A DNA stretch of 64,000 bases from Muricoccus harenae (GCF_009848505.1 NZ_WWDL01000017.1:45894-109893), one strand, 5' to 3'. Positions 44,646-54,869 are shown, numbered from the stretch's first letter. The notes: generated by a model not told the origin, from the letters alone. Made by a program: numbers and translations.

Positions 44646-45472
44646 GCGATTTTACGGTACCGAGCTATCGCGTCCGCCCGCAGCGGGCGGGCTTCCAGTT
44701 GCCCTGGCGCATGCTGGCCATCGCGGGGGCGGTGGTCGGCGTGGCGGCGGTCGGCGGCGGCATCGTCTGGAGCGTCACGCGCGCCATGAACAGCAGCGTG
44801 CCGACTATCGAGGCCGATGCGCGCCCGATCCGGGTGAAGCCGGACGATCCCGGCGGGCTGCGCGTGGCCAATCAGGACGAGCGGATCTTCGAAAGCCAGC
44901 GGCGCAGCCAGGCTGGTTCCACGCCGCCGCAAGCGCGGTTGACGCCGGAGCCTGAACGCCCCGATCTGGCCGCCCTGCGCCAGGCCGCCGCCCGGGCGCA
45001 GCAGGCCGCCGCACCCACACCGCCAGCGGCAGCTCCTGCCGCCCAGGCCGATAGCGGCCCGGTGCGGCCGCCCCTCGTCAATCCGAGCCTTGGACAGCAG
45101 CAACCGGGGCGCAGTCCCGCGCCGGCTGAGCAACATCAGGCGCAACAGGAGCAGCCGCAGGTTCCGGCTATCTCGCCGCCGCCCATGCCGGCGAATGCGC
45201 CAAGCCCAGCTGTGCCAGCGCGCACCGGGCGGTTCGTGGTGCAACTTGGCGCCGTGACCTCGGAGGAGGCGGCGCGTGGCGAATGGACCCGGCTGCAGGG
45301 CCGCATCCCGGAGCTTGCGGGCCGTCAGCCGCAGATCACCCGCGTGGACCGGGGCGACCAGCCGCCGCTCTGGCGCATTCGTACCAGCGGGCTGCCCGAT
45401 GCGGCCGCGGCGCGCGGGCTATGCGACTCCGCCAAGTCCAAGGGCGCGCCCTGCGCCGTGATCGGCGGATGA
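44642..45472 (+). CDS. SPOR-domain protein, membrane-anchored
   Basis: A 276-residue protein starting with GTG that overlaps the argS stop. It has a short cytoplasmic N-terminus, one membrane helix (MLAIAGAVVGVAAVGGGIVW, about 24-43), a long Pro/Ala/Gln-rich periplasmic linker (about 80-195) and a C-terminal SPOR domain (about 200-275, RFVVQLGAVTSEEAARGEW). SPOR domains bind denuded glycan strands at the septum. It overlaps nagZ at its 3' end, linking it to cell-wall recycling. Its division role is inferred from the family. Confidence 0.88.
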   Translation: MSDFTVPSYRVRPQRAGFQLPWRMLAIAGAVVGVAAVGGGIVWSVTRAMNSSVPTIEADARPIRVKPDDPGGLRVANQDERIFESQRRSQAGSTPPQARLTPEPERPDLAALRQAAARAQQAAAPTPPAAAPAAQADSGPVRPPLVNPSLGQQQPGRSPAPAEQHQAQQEQPQVPAISPPPMPANAPSPAVPARTGRFVVQLGAVTSEEAARGEWTRLQGRIPELAGRQPQITRVDRGDQPPLWRIRTSGLPDAAAARGLCDSAKSKGAPCAVIGG

Positions 45473-46479
45473 CCATCCGCGCCGCTGTCACGGGGCTCGC
45501 CGGTCTTTCGATCACGGCAGAGGAGGCGGCGATCCTGCGCGCGACGCCGCCCGCCGGCGTGATCCTCTTCCGTCGCAACGTGCAGGATCCCGCCCAGCTC
45601 CGCGCCCTGACCGCCGCGATCCGCGAGGAACTGGGCGAGGAAGCGCCCATCCTGGTTGACCAGGAGGGCGGCCGCGTCGCCCGCCTGCGCCCGCCGCATT
45701 GGCCCGCCTTCCCGCCTGCGAACACCTTCGAGGGGGCGCCCGCCGCCCGTGCCGCCGCCAACGCCGCCCTGTTGGGTGCCGAATGCGCCGCCATGGGGCT
45801 GGACGTGGTCTGCGCCCCGGTGCTCGACCTGCGCCTGCCCGGCGCGCATGACGTGATCGGCGACCGCGCCTTCTCGGCAGATCCATCGGAAATCGCCCGA
45901 CTCGGCGAAGCCTGGATCGATGGGCTGATGGCCGCCGGCTGTATCCCGGTGATCAAGCATATCCCCGGCCATGGCCGCGCGACGGCCGACAGCCACGAAT
46001 CCTTACCGCGCGTCGAGGCCAATGCCGCGACGCTGGCCGTCGACATCGCCCCCTTCAGGGCCGTCTGCGCCCGCGATGCCGGGCGGCATCTCTGGGCGAT
46101 GACCGCCCATATCACCTATGCCGCGCTGGACCCCGAGCTTCCCGCGACCCTTTCCCCCCGCCTGGTCGACGGCACGATCCGGGGCGAGATCGGCTTTGAC
46201 GGCGTGCTGGTCTCGGACGACCTGACCATGGGCGCACTCGCGGCCTTCCCGGGCAACCTGGCCGCCGCCTCTCTTACGGCAGGCTGCGACCTCGTCCTCC
46301 ACTGCAACGGCGTGGCAGCCGATACTGCCGCCCTGTTGCGTGACTGCCCGCCGCTAACGGCACGGGCGGCGGAACGCCTGCAGGCGGCCCGCGCCGCGAT
46401 GCTGGCCGCGCGTCCTTCCGCTCTCGCGGCCCTGGCCGGCCGCCCCGCCGCGGCCCCGCATGCGCTGACCGACGCCTGA
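45469..46479 (+). CDS. nagZ: beta-N-acetylhexosaminidase NagZ
   Basis: A 336-residue GH3-family NagZ. The signature IKHIPGHGRATADSHESLP contains the catalytic His/Asp pair, and VSDDLTMGAL holds the conserved nucleophile Asp. It removes N-acetylglucosamine from muropeptides during peptidoglycan recycling in the cytosol. It overlaps the SPOR gene by 4 bases and precedes the M50 protease by 6 bases. Confidence 0.92.
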   Translation: MTIRAAVTGLAGLSITAEEAAILRATPPAGVILFRRNVQDPAQLRALTAAIREELGEEAPILVDQEGGRVARLRPPHWPAFPPANTFEGAPAARAAANAALLGAECAAMGLDVVCAPVLDLRLPGAHDVIGDRAFSADPSEIARLGEAWIDGLMAAGCIPVIKHIPGHGRATADSHESLPRVEANAATLAVDIAPFRAVCARDAGRHLWAMTAHITYAALDPELPATLSPRLVDGTIRGEIGFDGVLVSDDLTMGALAAFPGNLAAASLTAGCDLVLHCNGVAADTAALLRDCPPLTARAAERLQAARAAMLAARPSALAALAGRPAAAPHALTDA

Positions 46480-46485
46480 CGCAAG

Positions 46486-47175
46486 ATGGACTGGCTCCCG
46501 GACTTCGCCGCGGCGGCCCTGGCCGCGATCCTCGCGATCACCCTGCACGAGGCCGCGCATGGCTATGCGGCCCGCGCTCTCGGGGACGACACCGCCGCAA
46601 GGCTCGGCCGCCTGTCGCTGAACCCGCTTCGGCATGTCGATCCCGTGGGCACGCTGCTGGTGCCGGGATTGCTGCTGGTGTCGCAGCTGCTGGTTTCTGG
46701 CCGGGTGGACATCATGTTCGGCTGGGCGAAGCCAGTGCCGGTGAATGTCATGGCGCTGCGCAACCCGCGCTTCGGCATGGTGCTGGTGGCCGCCGCCGGG
46801 CCCGCGATCAACGTGCTGCTCGCCGTTATGGCCGCATTGCTGCTGCACCCGCTGCAGGGACCTGGCGGCGACAACCTGCAGGATTGGCTTGAGGGCTTCC
46901 TCGTCCTGTCTCTGATCGGCAACCTCATCCTTGCCGCCTTCAACCTTCTGCCCATCCCGCCGCTGGATGGCGGGCGCATTCTCGGCGGGCTACTGCCGCC
47001 CGCTCTGGGCATTCCCTTCCTGCGGCTCGAGCGGGCCGGGCTGTTCATCGTCCTGGCCCTGCTTTTCCTCCTGCCCATGGCCGTGCCGGGGGTGGACCCG
47101 CTGCGTTGGCTCGTGCGCGCGGTGGTCTTCCCGGCTGCGCAGCTGATCCTCACCGTCACGGGTCATGCCGGATGA
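46486..47175 (+). CDS. site-2 protease family (M50) membrane protein
   Basis: A 229-residue membrane metalloprotease-like protein. The zinc motif HEAAHG lies at residues 21-26 within the first helix, and NLLPIPPLDGGRI provides the third ligand Asp. Five or six hydrophobic segments follow the group with short loops and no PDZ domain. Members cleave membrane-embedded regulators. It is between nagZ and scpA; the start of scpA overlaps its stop (ATGA). The substrate is unknown. Confidence 0.88.
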   Translation: MDWLPDFAAAALAAILAITLHEAAHGYAARALGDDTAARLGRLSLNPLRHVDPVGTLLVPGLLLVSQLLVSGRVDIMFGWAKPVPVNVMALRNPRFGMVLVAAAGPAINVLLAVMAALLLHPLQGPGGDNLQDWLEGFLVLSLIGNLILAAFNLLPIPPLDGGRILGGLLPPALGIPFLRLERAGLFIVLALLFLLPMAVPGVDPLRWLVRAVVFPAAQLILTVTGHAG

Positions 47176-47933
47176 GCACGGCCGAGCCAGCCCTGGTGGT
47201 AACGCTGGAAGGCTTCGAGGGGCCGCTCGACCTGCTGCTGGACCTTGCCCGCGCGCAGAAGGTGGATATCGCGAAGATCTCCATCCTCTCGCTCGTGGAC
47301 CAGTACCTCGCCGTCATTGAGGGCGCGCGCCGCGTCCGGCTGGAACTGGCGGCGGACTGGCTTGTGATGGCGGCCTGGCTTGCCTGGCTGAAGTCCCGGC
47401 TCCTCCTGCCCGACGACCCTGAGGCCGAGCAGGACGCCGAATCCCTTGCCGAGGCCCTGGCCGACCGGCTGCGCGAGCTGGAGCGGATGCGCGAGGCCGC
47501 CGCCTGGCTCGGCGCCCGGCCCTTCCTGGGCCGGGACGTGATGGCGCGCGGGGCGCCGGAGAACCTGGTGCTGGAGGACCGATCGGCGCTTGCCGCCGAC
47601 CTGCCGGGCCTGCTCCGCGCCTATACCGATGTGCTGCGCCGCGCCGCCGCCCGCCGGCCCTATCGCCCCCGGCCACGCCGCATCTGGACCGTGCAGGATG
47701 CGCTGGCGCGGCTCCGGACCCTGGTTGGCCACGCCCCGGGATGGGCCGAGCTGTCCGCCTTCCTGCCGGAGGCCGAGATGGACCCGACCGAGCGCCGCGC
47801 CGCCCTGGCCAGCACTTTGGTTGCCGGACTGGAACTGGCCAAGACCGGAGGGGCTGAGCTGCGCCAGGACGCCCCCTTTGCCCCCATCCTCCTGCGTCCC
47901 CGTTCCGAGACCCGCAATGCCGACGCCGCCTGA
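47172..47933 (+). CDS. scpA: segregation and condensation protein A
   Basis: A 253-residue ScpA kleisin. The N-terminal VTLEGFEGPLDLLLDLARAQKVDIAKISI is its signature (only the pattern is used here), and DWLVMAAWLAWLKSRLLLP follows. With ScpB and SMC it forms the condensin that compacts and segregates the chromosome. The C-terminus (SAFLPEAEMD) is the winged-helix part that contacts the SMC head. It overlaps the M50 gene by 4 bases and scpB by 17 bases. Confidence 0.92.
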   Translation: MSTAEPALVVTLEGFEGPLDLLLDLARAQKVDIAKISILSLVDQYLAVIEGARRVRLELAADWLVMAAWLAWLKSRLLLPDDPEAEQDAESLAEALADRLRELERMREAAAWLGARPFLGRDVMARGAPENLVLEDRSALAADLPGLLRAYTDVLRRAAARRPYRPRPRRIWTVQDALARLRTLVGHAPGWAELSAFLPEAEMDPTERRAALASTLVAGLELAKTGGAELRQDAPFAPILLRPRSETRNADAA

Positions 47934-48729
47934 TCCCGACTCCCCGGAGGCGCCGTTCCCGGGCGAGGCCTACGACTCTCCGCAGCCAGCCGGCCGGCAG
48001 GCCGGGCCCGGCTCCCTCGCCGAACCCCTGCCCGAAGCGGCGGAGGGATCGGAAGACGGCAAGGAGCCGGTCCCGCCGCCCGGCCTTCCCGGCGACCTGC
48101 CGGGCCAGGCCGATCCCTCCGAGCGCCCGCCCGGCGAGGGGTCGCATCCCGAGGATGCCCCGCCCGGCCATCCCGAGCTGCCACCTTCACCGGAGGCGCT
48201 GCGGATCGCCGAGGCGCTGGTTTTTGCGTCCGGCACGCCAGTGACCGCGGCCCGGCTCGCGCCGCTGCTGCCGCCGGGGATGAACGCGGCCGCGACGCTT
48301 GCCGCCCTGGCGGCGGCCTATGAGGGCAAGGGGGTCACCCTTGTGTCCGTGGCGGGCGGCTATGCCTTCCGCACCGCCGAGGACCTCGCCCCGGCCCTGA
48401 CCCGAGTCGTGGAGGTGCCGCGCCGCCTTCCGCGCGTGGCGATGGAGGCGCTGGCCATCATCGCCTGGCACCAGCCCGTCACCCGCGCCGAGATTGAGGA
48501 GATCCGCGGCACGGCCCTCTCCCAGAACACGCTGGAGACCTTGCTGGAGAACGGGTTGGTCGCCCCGCGTGGCAAGAAGGAGGCGCCGGGCCGGCCGACG
48601 CTCTGGGGCACCACCTCCAAGTTCCTGGAGCAGTTCGGCCTGAACTCGCTGCGCGACCTGCCGAAACGCGAGGAGCTGCTGCCCGAGCCGGGCCTGCCTC
48701 TGCCGGAACCGGCCCAGCCGGGTAGATGA
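47917..48729 (+). CDS. scpB: segregation and condensation protein B
   Basis: A 270-residue ScpB with an unusual extra N-terminus. The first ~90 residues are a low-complexity Pro/Gly/Glu/Asp-rich tail, and the two winged-helix domains occupy about 91-255 (RIAEALVFASGTPVTAARLA, then LPRVAMEALAIIAWHQPVTRAEIEEIRG). It is the ScpA/SMC partner. The ATG at 47917 overlaps the end of scpA; no start nearer the domain has clear support, so the tail is probably real. Next comes the tatB gene after 169 bases. Confidence 0.9.
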   Translation: MPTPPDPDSPEAPFPGEAYDSPQPAGRQAGPGSLAEPLPEAAEGSEDGKEPVPPPGLPGDLPGQADPSERPPGEGSHPEDAPPGHPELPPSPEALRIAEALVFASGTPVTAARLAPLLPPGMNAAATLAALAAAYEGKGVTLVSVAGGYAFRTAEDLAPALTRVVEVPRRLPRVAMEALAIIAWHQPVTRAEIEEIRGTALSQNTLETLLENGLVAPRGKKEAPGRPTLWGTTSKFLEQFGLNSLRDLPKREELLPEPGLPLPEPAQPGR

Positions 48730-48898
48730 TGCACGCAACCGGGCGGTAACGCGGCTTCCATCGCGGCGCCCGCGAGCCCATCTTCGACGCAGCCCCATTT
48801 GTCGTGCGGGCGAGTTCTGCTAACGGAGACGACCCCGGAAGGGACCGGCAGGCGCCAATCCAGGGCGCTGGCCGCCCGGCACGGGTGATCGGAGAGAC

Positions 48899-49498
48899 AT
48901 GTTTGACCTCGCCTGGTCCGAGATCGCGCTGATCGCCGTGGTGGCGGTGGTGGTAATCGGTCCAAAGGACCTTCCCGACGCCGTGCGCGGCGTCGCCCGC
49001 GGCATCCAGAAGCTGCGCCGCATGGCCGGCGAATTCCAGGGCCACCTGGATGAGGTGGTGCGCGAGGCGAAGCTGGAGGATGTGCGCGACCAGATCCGCG
49101 ACATCCGCAACTTCGACCTGAAGGGCACTATTGAAAAGGCGGTGGATGAGGACGGCTCGATCAACCGCACCTTCCGCGACGACCCCTTCCGCGCCCCGCC
49201 GCCGCCGACCTCCGATGTGGCGCCCGCCGCCGGCACCGAGGCCACCTTGCCCGAGGGCGCGCCGCCAGCGGATGCGACCACCCCGGCGCCGGATGTGACT
49301 GCCGCGAGCGCGGCCGCCGATACGCCGGATGCGACGCCCCCCGGGCCGGTACCGACCGCTCCGGCGGCCCCTGCGCCCGCGCCAACGGTCTTCGCGGATG
49401 CCGCGCCGCCGCCGGGTGCCGCCGCGGAGCCGGTCCCGCCCGCCGTGGCGCCCCCCGCAGCGGATGCGCCGCCGCGCTCCGCTACCCACACCGTCTGA
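48899..49498 (+). CDS. tatB: Sec-independent protein translocase subunit TatB
   Basis: A 199-residue TatB. The N-terminal MFDLAWSEIALIAVVAVVVIGP anchor with its GP hinge is diagnostic, followed by an amphipathic helix (GVARGIQKLRRMAGEFQ) and a long Pro/Ala-rich tail from about residue 95. It binds twin-arginine signal peptides with TatC. tatA is not encoded in the 169 bases upstream, although many relatives have scpB-tatA-tatB-tatC. tatC follows closely. Confidence 0.92.
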   Translation: MFDLAWSEIALIAVVAVVVIGPKDLPDAVRGVARGIQKLRRMAGEFQGHLDEVVREAKLEDVRDQIRDIRNFDLKGTIEKAVDEDGSINRTFRDDPFRAPPPPTSDVAPAAGTEATLPEGAPPADATTPAPDVTAASAAADTPDATPPGPVPTAPAAPAPAPTVFADAAPPPGAAAEPVPPAVAPPAADAPPRSATHTV

Positions 49499-49517
49499 CG
49501 AAGAAGCGCCCGAACCA

Positions 49518-50306
49518 GTGCCCCGTGAACCGGACGACACGATCGACGACAAGCCCATGCCGTTGATCGACCACTTGCTTGAGCTGCGCACGCGGCTGCT
49601 GTGGTCGATCGGGGCCTTCGGCATAGCCTTCGCCCTCTGCTACTACTTCTCCACAGCCATCTACGGCTTCCTGGCCCGGCCCCTGGCCGAGATCCTGATG
49701 GAGCAGGGCGGCGGCGAGCGGCGAATGATCTTCACCGCCCTCTACGAAGCCTTCTTCACCTATCTGAAGGTGGCCTTCTTCGGCGCGATCTTCTTCTCCT
49801 TCCCGATGTGGGCGACGCAGCTCTGGCTGTTCATCGCGCCCGGGCTCTACAAGTCTGAGAAGAAGGTCATCACGCCCTTCCTCGTCGCCTCGCCGGTGCT
49901 TTTCGTGGGGGGTGCGGCGCTGGCCTATTATTTCATCTTCCCGCTGGCCTGGAAGTTCTTCATCTCCTTCGAGACACCCACCGGCGGTGGCGGGCTGCCC
50001 GTGCAGCTCGAGGCAAAGGTGTCCGAATACCTATCGCTGGTCATGCACATGATCCTTGCCTTCGGCGTGGCCTTCCAGCTCCCCGTGGCGCTGACGCTGA
50101 TGGCCCGCGTTGGCATCGTCAGCGTGGACCAGCTGCGGCGCGGCCGGCGCTACGCGATCGTGGGAATGTTCGTGGCGGCGGCGATACTGACGCCGCCCGA
50201 CATCATCAGCCAGGTCGGCCTCGCCGTGCCGCTGATCATCCTCTACGAGCTGTCCATCCTGGCCGCCGTCTGGATGACACCGAAGCCCAAGCCCCCCACG
50301 ACCTGA
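49518..50306 (+). CDS. tatC: Sec-independent protein translocase subunit TatC
   Basis: A 262-residue TatC with six membrane helices. The N-terminal [17 protein letters not shown] is the conserved cytoplasmic Arg/Glu start, and [20 protein letters not shown] the following region. The GTG at 49518 gives the usual leader EPDDTIDD; the next ATG is 13 codons in (49557). It is the core receptor of the Tat system that exports folded cofactor proteins. The start lies 19 bases after tatB, and serS follows 10 bases after the stop. Confidence 0.9.
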   Translation: MPREPDDTIDDKPMPLIDHLLELRTRLLWSIGAFGIAFALCYYFSTAIYGFLARPLAEILMEQGGGERRMIFTALYEAFFTYLKVAFFGAIFFSFPMWATQLWLFIAPGLYKSEKKVITPFLVASPVLFVGGAALAYYFIFPLAWKFFISFETPTGGGGLPVQLEAKVSEYLSLVMHMILAFGVAFQLPVALTLMARVGIVSVDQLRRGRRYAIVGMFVAAAILTPPDIISQVGLAVPLIILYELSILAAVWMTPKPKPPTT

Positions 50307-50316
50307 GGCGCTTCCC

Positions 50317-51591
50317 ATGCATGATATCCGGGCCGTCCGCGCCGATCCGGCCGCGTTCGACGCAGCACTTGCCCGCCGCGGCCTGCCGCCTGTCTCCGCC
50401 GAGCTGCTGACCCTCGATGCCGCTCGCCGTGCGGCGCAGACCACGGCGCAGGAGGCCCAGGCGCGCCGCAATGCCCTGGCCCGCGAGATCGGCCAGGGGA
50501 AGCGGAGCGGCGCGGACACCTCCGCGCTGGAGGCCGAGGCAACCGAGCTGCGCGCCCGGATGGAAAGCCTGGACGGCGAGGCCCGGGAGGCCGAGGCGGC
50601 CCAGACACGCATCCTGGAAGCCCTGCCGAACCTGTTGGACGCCGATGTGCCCGAGGGTGCCGACGAGTCGGCGAACGTGGTCCTGCAGCAGCATGGCGAT
50701 GTTCCGAACCTCGCCTTTCCCCCAAAGCAGCATTTCGAACTCGGCGAGGCGCTCGGCGGAATGGACTTCGCCACGGCGGTGAAGCTGGCCGGCAGCCGCT
50801 TCACGGTGCTGCGCGGCCCACTGGCCCGGCTTGAGCGCGCCATCGGCCAGTGGATGCTCAACCTGCATGTGGACGAGCATGGCTATACCGAGACGGTGGT
50901 GCCGCTGCTGGTCAATGACGCCACCATGTACGGCACAGGGCAGCTGCCGAAATTCGCCGAGGACCTGTTCCGCACTACCGACGATCGCTGGCTGATCCCG
51001 ACCGCCGAGGTGCCGCTGACCAACACGGTGCGCGACGAGATCGTGCCGGAGACGGCGCTGCCGATTCGCCTCACGGCTCTCTCGCCCTGCTTCCGCTCCG
51101 AGGCCGGCTCGGCCGGGCGGGACACGCGCGGCATGATCCGCCAGCACCAGTTCACCAAGGTGGAAATGGTCTCCATCACCACCCCGGAGCAATCCGCCGA
51201 GGAGCATGAGCGGATGACCCGCTGCGCCGAGCGGGTGCTGACGGAACTGGGCCTCACCTGGCGGCGGATCGTGCTCTGCGCCGGAGACACCGGCTTCGGC
51301 GCCGCAAAGACCTATGATCTGGAGGTCTGGCTGCCGGGGCAGGGGGCGTGGCGGGAAATCTCCTCCTGCTCCAACTGCCGTGACTTCCAGGCGCGCCGGA
51401 TGAATGCCCGCTTCAAGCCGAAGGAGGGGAAGGGCAACGTCTTCCTCCATACGCTGAACGGCTCGGGCGTTGCGGTCGGCCGGGCCCTGATCGCGGTGAT
51501 GGAGACGCATCAGCAGGCGGATGGTTCGATCGCCATCCCGCCGGTGCTGCGGCCCTTCATGGGCGGGGCCGAGATCATTCCCGCGCATTGA
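50317..51591 (+). CDS. serS: seryl-tRNA synthetase
   Basis: A 424-residue class II synthetase of normal length. The N-terminal tRNA-binding coiled coil spans about 28-100 and class II motif 2 reads [14 protein letters not shown]. Motif 3 is the Gly/Arg element near [12 protein letters not shown] at the C-terminus. It charges tRNA-Ser and tRNA-Sec. It is the last gene of the dgt-to-serS block. Confidence 0.94.
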   Translation: MHDIRAVRADPAAFDAALARRGLPPVSAELLTLDAARRAAQTTAQEAQARRNALAREIGQGKRSGADTSALEAEATELRARMESLDGEAREAEAAQTRILEALPNLLDADVPEGADESANVVLQQHGDVPNLAFPPKQHFELGEALGGMDFATAVKLAGSRFTVLRGPLARLERAIGQWMLNLHVDEHGYTETVVPLLVNDATMYGTGQLPKFAEDLFRTTDDRWLIPTAEVPLTNTVRDEIVPETALPIRLTALSPCFRSEAGSAGRDTRGMIRQHQFTKVEMVSITTPEQSAEEHERMTRCAERVLTELGLTWRRIVLCAGDTGFGAAKTYDLEVWLPGQGAWREISSCSNCRDFQARRMNARFKPKEGKGNVFLHTLNGSGVAVGRALIAVMETHQQADGSIAIPPVLRPFMGGAEIIPAH

Positions 51592-51646
51592 CCTCCGCGC
51601 GGGCCATTGCGCCCGGCGCCGCGCGCCCATAGGTTGCGCCGTCTCG

Positions 51647-51720
51647 CGGGGTGTGGCGCAGCCTGGTAGCGCGCCTGTTTTGGGTACAGGAGGCCGTGGG
51701 TTCGAATCCCGCCGCCCCGA
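51647..51720 (+). tRNA. tRNA-Pro (TGG)
   Basis: A 74-nt cloverleaf with acceptor arm CGGGGTG / CGCCCCG, anticodon loop TTTTGGG giving TGG for Pro, and T arm GTGGGTTCGAATCCC. The discriminator is A51720; the 3' CCA is not encoded (TTTGACG follows), unlike the other three tRNAs here. Confidence 0.96.
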
Positions 51721-51751
51721 TTTGACGAGACGGAAGACTGGAGTGCCCTGC

Positions 51752-52063
51752 ATGAGCATCGCCCGCATCTACTCGACGCCGAAGAACGCCATGCAGTCAG
51801 GCAAGGCCCGGACGGATGAGTGGGTCTTTGAATGGGCGCAGAGCGAGCCGAAGCGCGTGGATCCGCTGACGGGGTGGTGGGGCTCGGGCGACACCAACCG
51901 CCAGGTGAAGCTGCGCTTCGATACGCTGGAGGAAGCCGAAGCCTATGCGAAGGCCGAGGGTGTGCCCTATGAGGTCGAACCCCGCCGCCAGCGCCCGGCG
52001 CTGCGGCCCAAGGCCTATGCCGATAACTTCCGCACCGACCGTCTCTTCAACTGGACGCATTGA
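51752..52063 (+). CDS. complex I accessory subunit, NDUFS4-like (ETC complex I)
   Basis: A 103-residue protein of the NDUFS4 / NADH dehydrogenase 18 kDa subunit family. ARIYSTPKNAMQSGKA, then WVFEWAQSEPKRVDPLTGWWGSGDT and LRFDTLEEAEAYAKAEGV are the signatures. It is an accessory subunit of respiratory complex I, shared by alphaproteobacteria and mitochondria. It lies alone between two tRNA genes, far from a nuo operon (not in this window). Confidence 0.9.
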   Translation: MSIARIYSTPKNAMQSGKARTDEWVFEWAQSEPKRVDPLTGWWGSGDTNRQVKLRFDTLEEAEAYAKAEGVPYEVEPRRQRPALRPKAYADNFRTDRLFNWTH

Positions 52064-52084
52064 GGCGTCGCTCACTTTGGCTCA

Positions 52085-52161
52085 GCACCCTTAGCTCAAC
52101 TGGATAGAGCAACCGGCTTCTACCCGGTTGGTTGGGGGTTCAAGTCCCTCAGGGTGCGCCA
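52085..52161 (+). tRNA. tRNA-Arg (TCT)
   Basis: A 77-nt tRNA including an encoded CCA. The anticodon loop CTTCTAC gives TCT for Arg (reads AGA/AGG). Acceptor arm GCACCCT / AGGGTGC with discriminator G; T arm TGGGGGTTCAAGTCCCT. It starts 21 bases after the complex I gene. Confidence 0.97.
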
Positions 52162-52223
52162 AGCTTACGCTGCCGCGCGGGCGGAGTGGGCCCGGGCGCC
52201 ACTCTACGCCCGGACCCGCGGCA

Positions 52224-52730
52224 TCAGGCCGCTTCCTTCACCGCCATCGGGTTGATCCGCTTGTTGGCCATGGTGTTCAGCAGGGCGTCAGTCCTCTTTT
52301 CCTCGTCCAGCGTCTGCTGCAGCAGCGCCGCGACGTCGGTCTTGCCGCTGGCCTTCGCCCAGGCCACCAGCGCCCCGTACCGCGCCATCTCGTAATGCTC
52401 GATGGCCTGGGCACAGGCGATCAGCCCGGCATCGCGCACCGCGCTCGGCTCCTTCGCGTCTTCGAGCAGTTCCTCGCCTTCCGCGATCAGCCCCTGGATC
52501 GCCTCGCAGGTCACGCCGGAAGGGCGCTTGCCGAGGGTCTCGAACACCTGCTTCAGCCGCTCGATCTGCTCCTTGGTCTGGTCCCGATGGAGCATGAAGC
52601 CCTCGGCCAGGGCTTCGCTCTGCGCCGCCTTCGCCATCTTCGGCAGGGCCTGCAGGATGCGGCGCTCGGCGAAGTAGACGTCCTTCAGCGTGTTCAGGAA
52701 CAGGTCGTCGAGACTCTTGATGGCCGGCAT
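52224..52730 (-). CDS. YciE/YciF ferritin-like protein (DUF892)
   Basis: A 168-residue four-helix ferritin-like protein. SLDDLFLNTLKDVYFAERRIL at the start and EHYEMARYGALVAWA near residue 118 carry the Glu/His metal-ligand pattern of the YciF family. These proteins are usually made under general stress and bind a di-metal centre. GAGGAG upstream supports the ATG at 52730. The frame is open far upstream without homology. It stands alone, with tRNA-Arg on the other strand. Confidence 0.88.
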   Translation of the reverse strand: MPAIKSLDDLFLNTLKDVYFAERRILQALPKMAKAAQSEALAEGFMLHRDQTKEQIERLKQVFETLGKRPSGVTCEAIQGLIAEGEELLEDAKEPSAVRDAGLIACAQAIEHYEMARYGALVAWAKASGKTDVAALLQQTLDEEKRTDALLNTMANKRINPMAVKEAA

Positions 52731-52956
52731 GCACGGACTCCTCGGAATGAATCGTCGGGCGGAAGGCTCTCGATGGGCGCGCCCCCAGGCCGACGGGTGG
52801 AACGGACGGCGGAAGCGCGCCCGGTTGGAGGAGGGAACGCGGCCAGAGCGCGGCCGATGCAGGTGTTTGTGATCAGAGGTGCTGAGAAACCGCTTCATCG
52901 GCAACACGCAAGTCACTGTTGCACTTCTGCCCAGATCGCCCTGGCCAACCGCTTGA

Positions 52957-53397
52957 TCACAGAGGCTTGTTGCCGCCGGGCGGCGCGCTACCCGGTGACG
53001 CGCGCAGCCAGAGCGAGGTCGCATGGGCGCAGGACTTCTCCTGCCCCTCGCCACGCATCCAGACCTCGGCATAGAGGCTGGCCCGGCCCTGCCGCACGAT
53101 CCGTACCTCAGCCAGCACGCCGTCACTTCCCGCCGGGCGGAGGAAGCTCATCTGGAGTTGGGCGGTGCGCGTCCCGTCCGCGCCGCCGGTAGCAACCAGC
53201 AGAGGCACCCAGATCGCCACGTCGGCGAGCGTCATCAGCGCGGGACCCGAGGCCGTTCCGCCCAGCCGCAGCGAAAGCGGGGAGGGCGGCAGGCGGAGCA
53301 GCGCCGAATCCGGCCCGGCTGCCAGCACCTCGACCCCCAGGGCCCCGGCCAGCGGCACGCCCTCCCGCACCCGGGCCGTCAGTTCCTCCGTCGTCAC
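52957..53397 (-). CDS. PaaI-type hot-dog thioesterase
   Basis: A 146-residue hot-dog fold protein. GGTASGPALMTLADVAIW (about 48-65) is the family core with the Asp on the central helix, followed by QMSFLRPAG. Such proteins hydrolyse acyl-CoA or aryl-CoA thioesters. The start is GTG at 53397 with GGGAGG 7 bases upstream. It is divergent from the formaldehyde dehydrogenase gene, with 76 bases between them. Confidence 0.85.
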   Translation of the reverse strand: MTTEELTARVREGVPLAGALGVEVLAAGPDSALLRLPPSPLSLRLGGTASGPALMTLADVAIWVPLLVATGGADGTRTAQLQMSFLRPAGSDGVLAEVRIVRQGRASLYAEVWMRGEGQEKSCAHATSLWLRASPGSAPPGGNKPL

Positions 53398-53437
53398 GCG
53401 AATGCCTCCCCTGGCCCCTGACCGCACCGTTGGATAG

Positions 53438-54607
<1,170 letters not shown>

Positions 54608-54612
54608 ACCAC

Positions 54613-54669
54613 CCGCCGGGGATGCTTCCCGGCGGCAGGCCGGCGGCGTGGTCGAACACGCCGCCGGCC
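54613..54669 (+). terminator. two tandem hairpins after the class III ADH gene
   Basis: First hairpin at 54613-54635: CCGCCGGG / CCCGGCGG with a 7-base loop, 5 bases past the stop. Second at 54638-54669: a perfect 13-bp stem GGCCGGCGGCGTG / CACGCCGCCGGCC with loop GTCGAA. Neither has a T tract. The rest of the 262-base gap to cydD shows no gene. Confidence 0.6.
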
Positions 54670-54869
54670 GTGGTGGTCCACGCCGCCTCGCGCCGTGCCG
54701 TAATAAGGGCGAGCGCCCGTCGCAGCGCCCGAATGCGATAAGGCTAGCCGGTGATGCAGGGCGATCCCCATCACCTGCGCCACCCCGTCGCGCACTTGTC
54801 GTTCCCGTTCATCGCCGCGTCCTCTGGTGCATTCCTACGCGGAGCGGTTTGGCCTAGAACTGCCCGGCC

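Noticed and set aside
52799..52826. GGAAC then CGGTT as a general-stress (EcfG) promoter
   Set aside because: Spacing is 18 bases, outside the usual 16-17, and no plus-strand gene follows; the ferritin-like gene is on the other strand.
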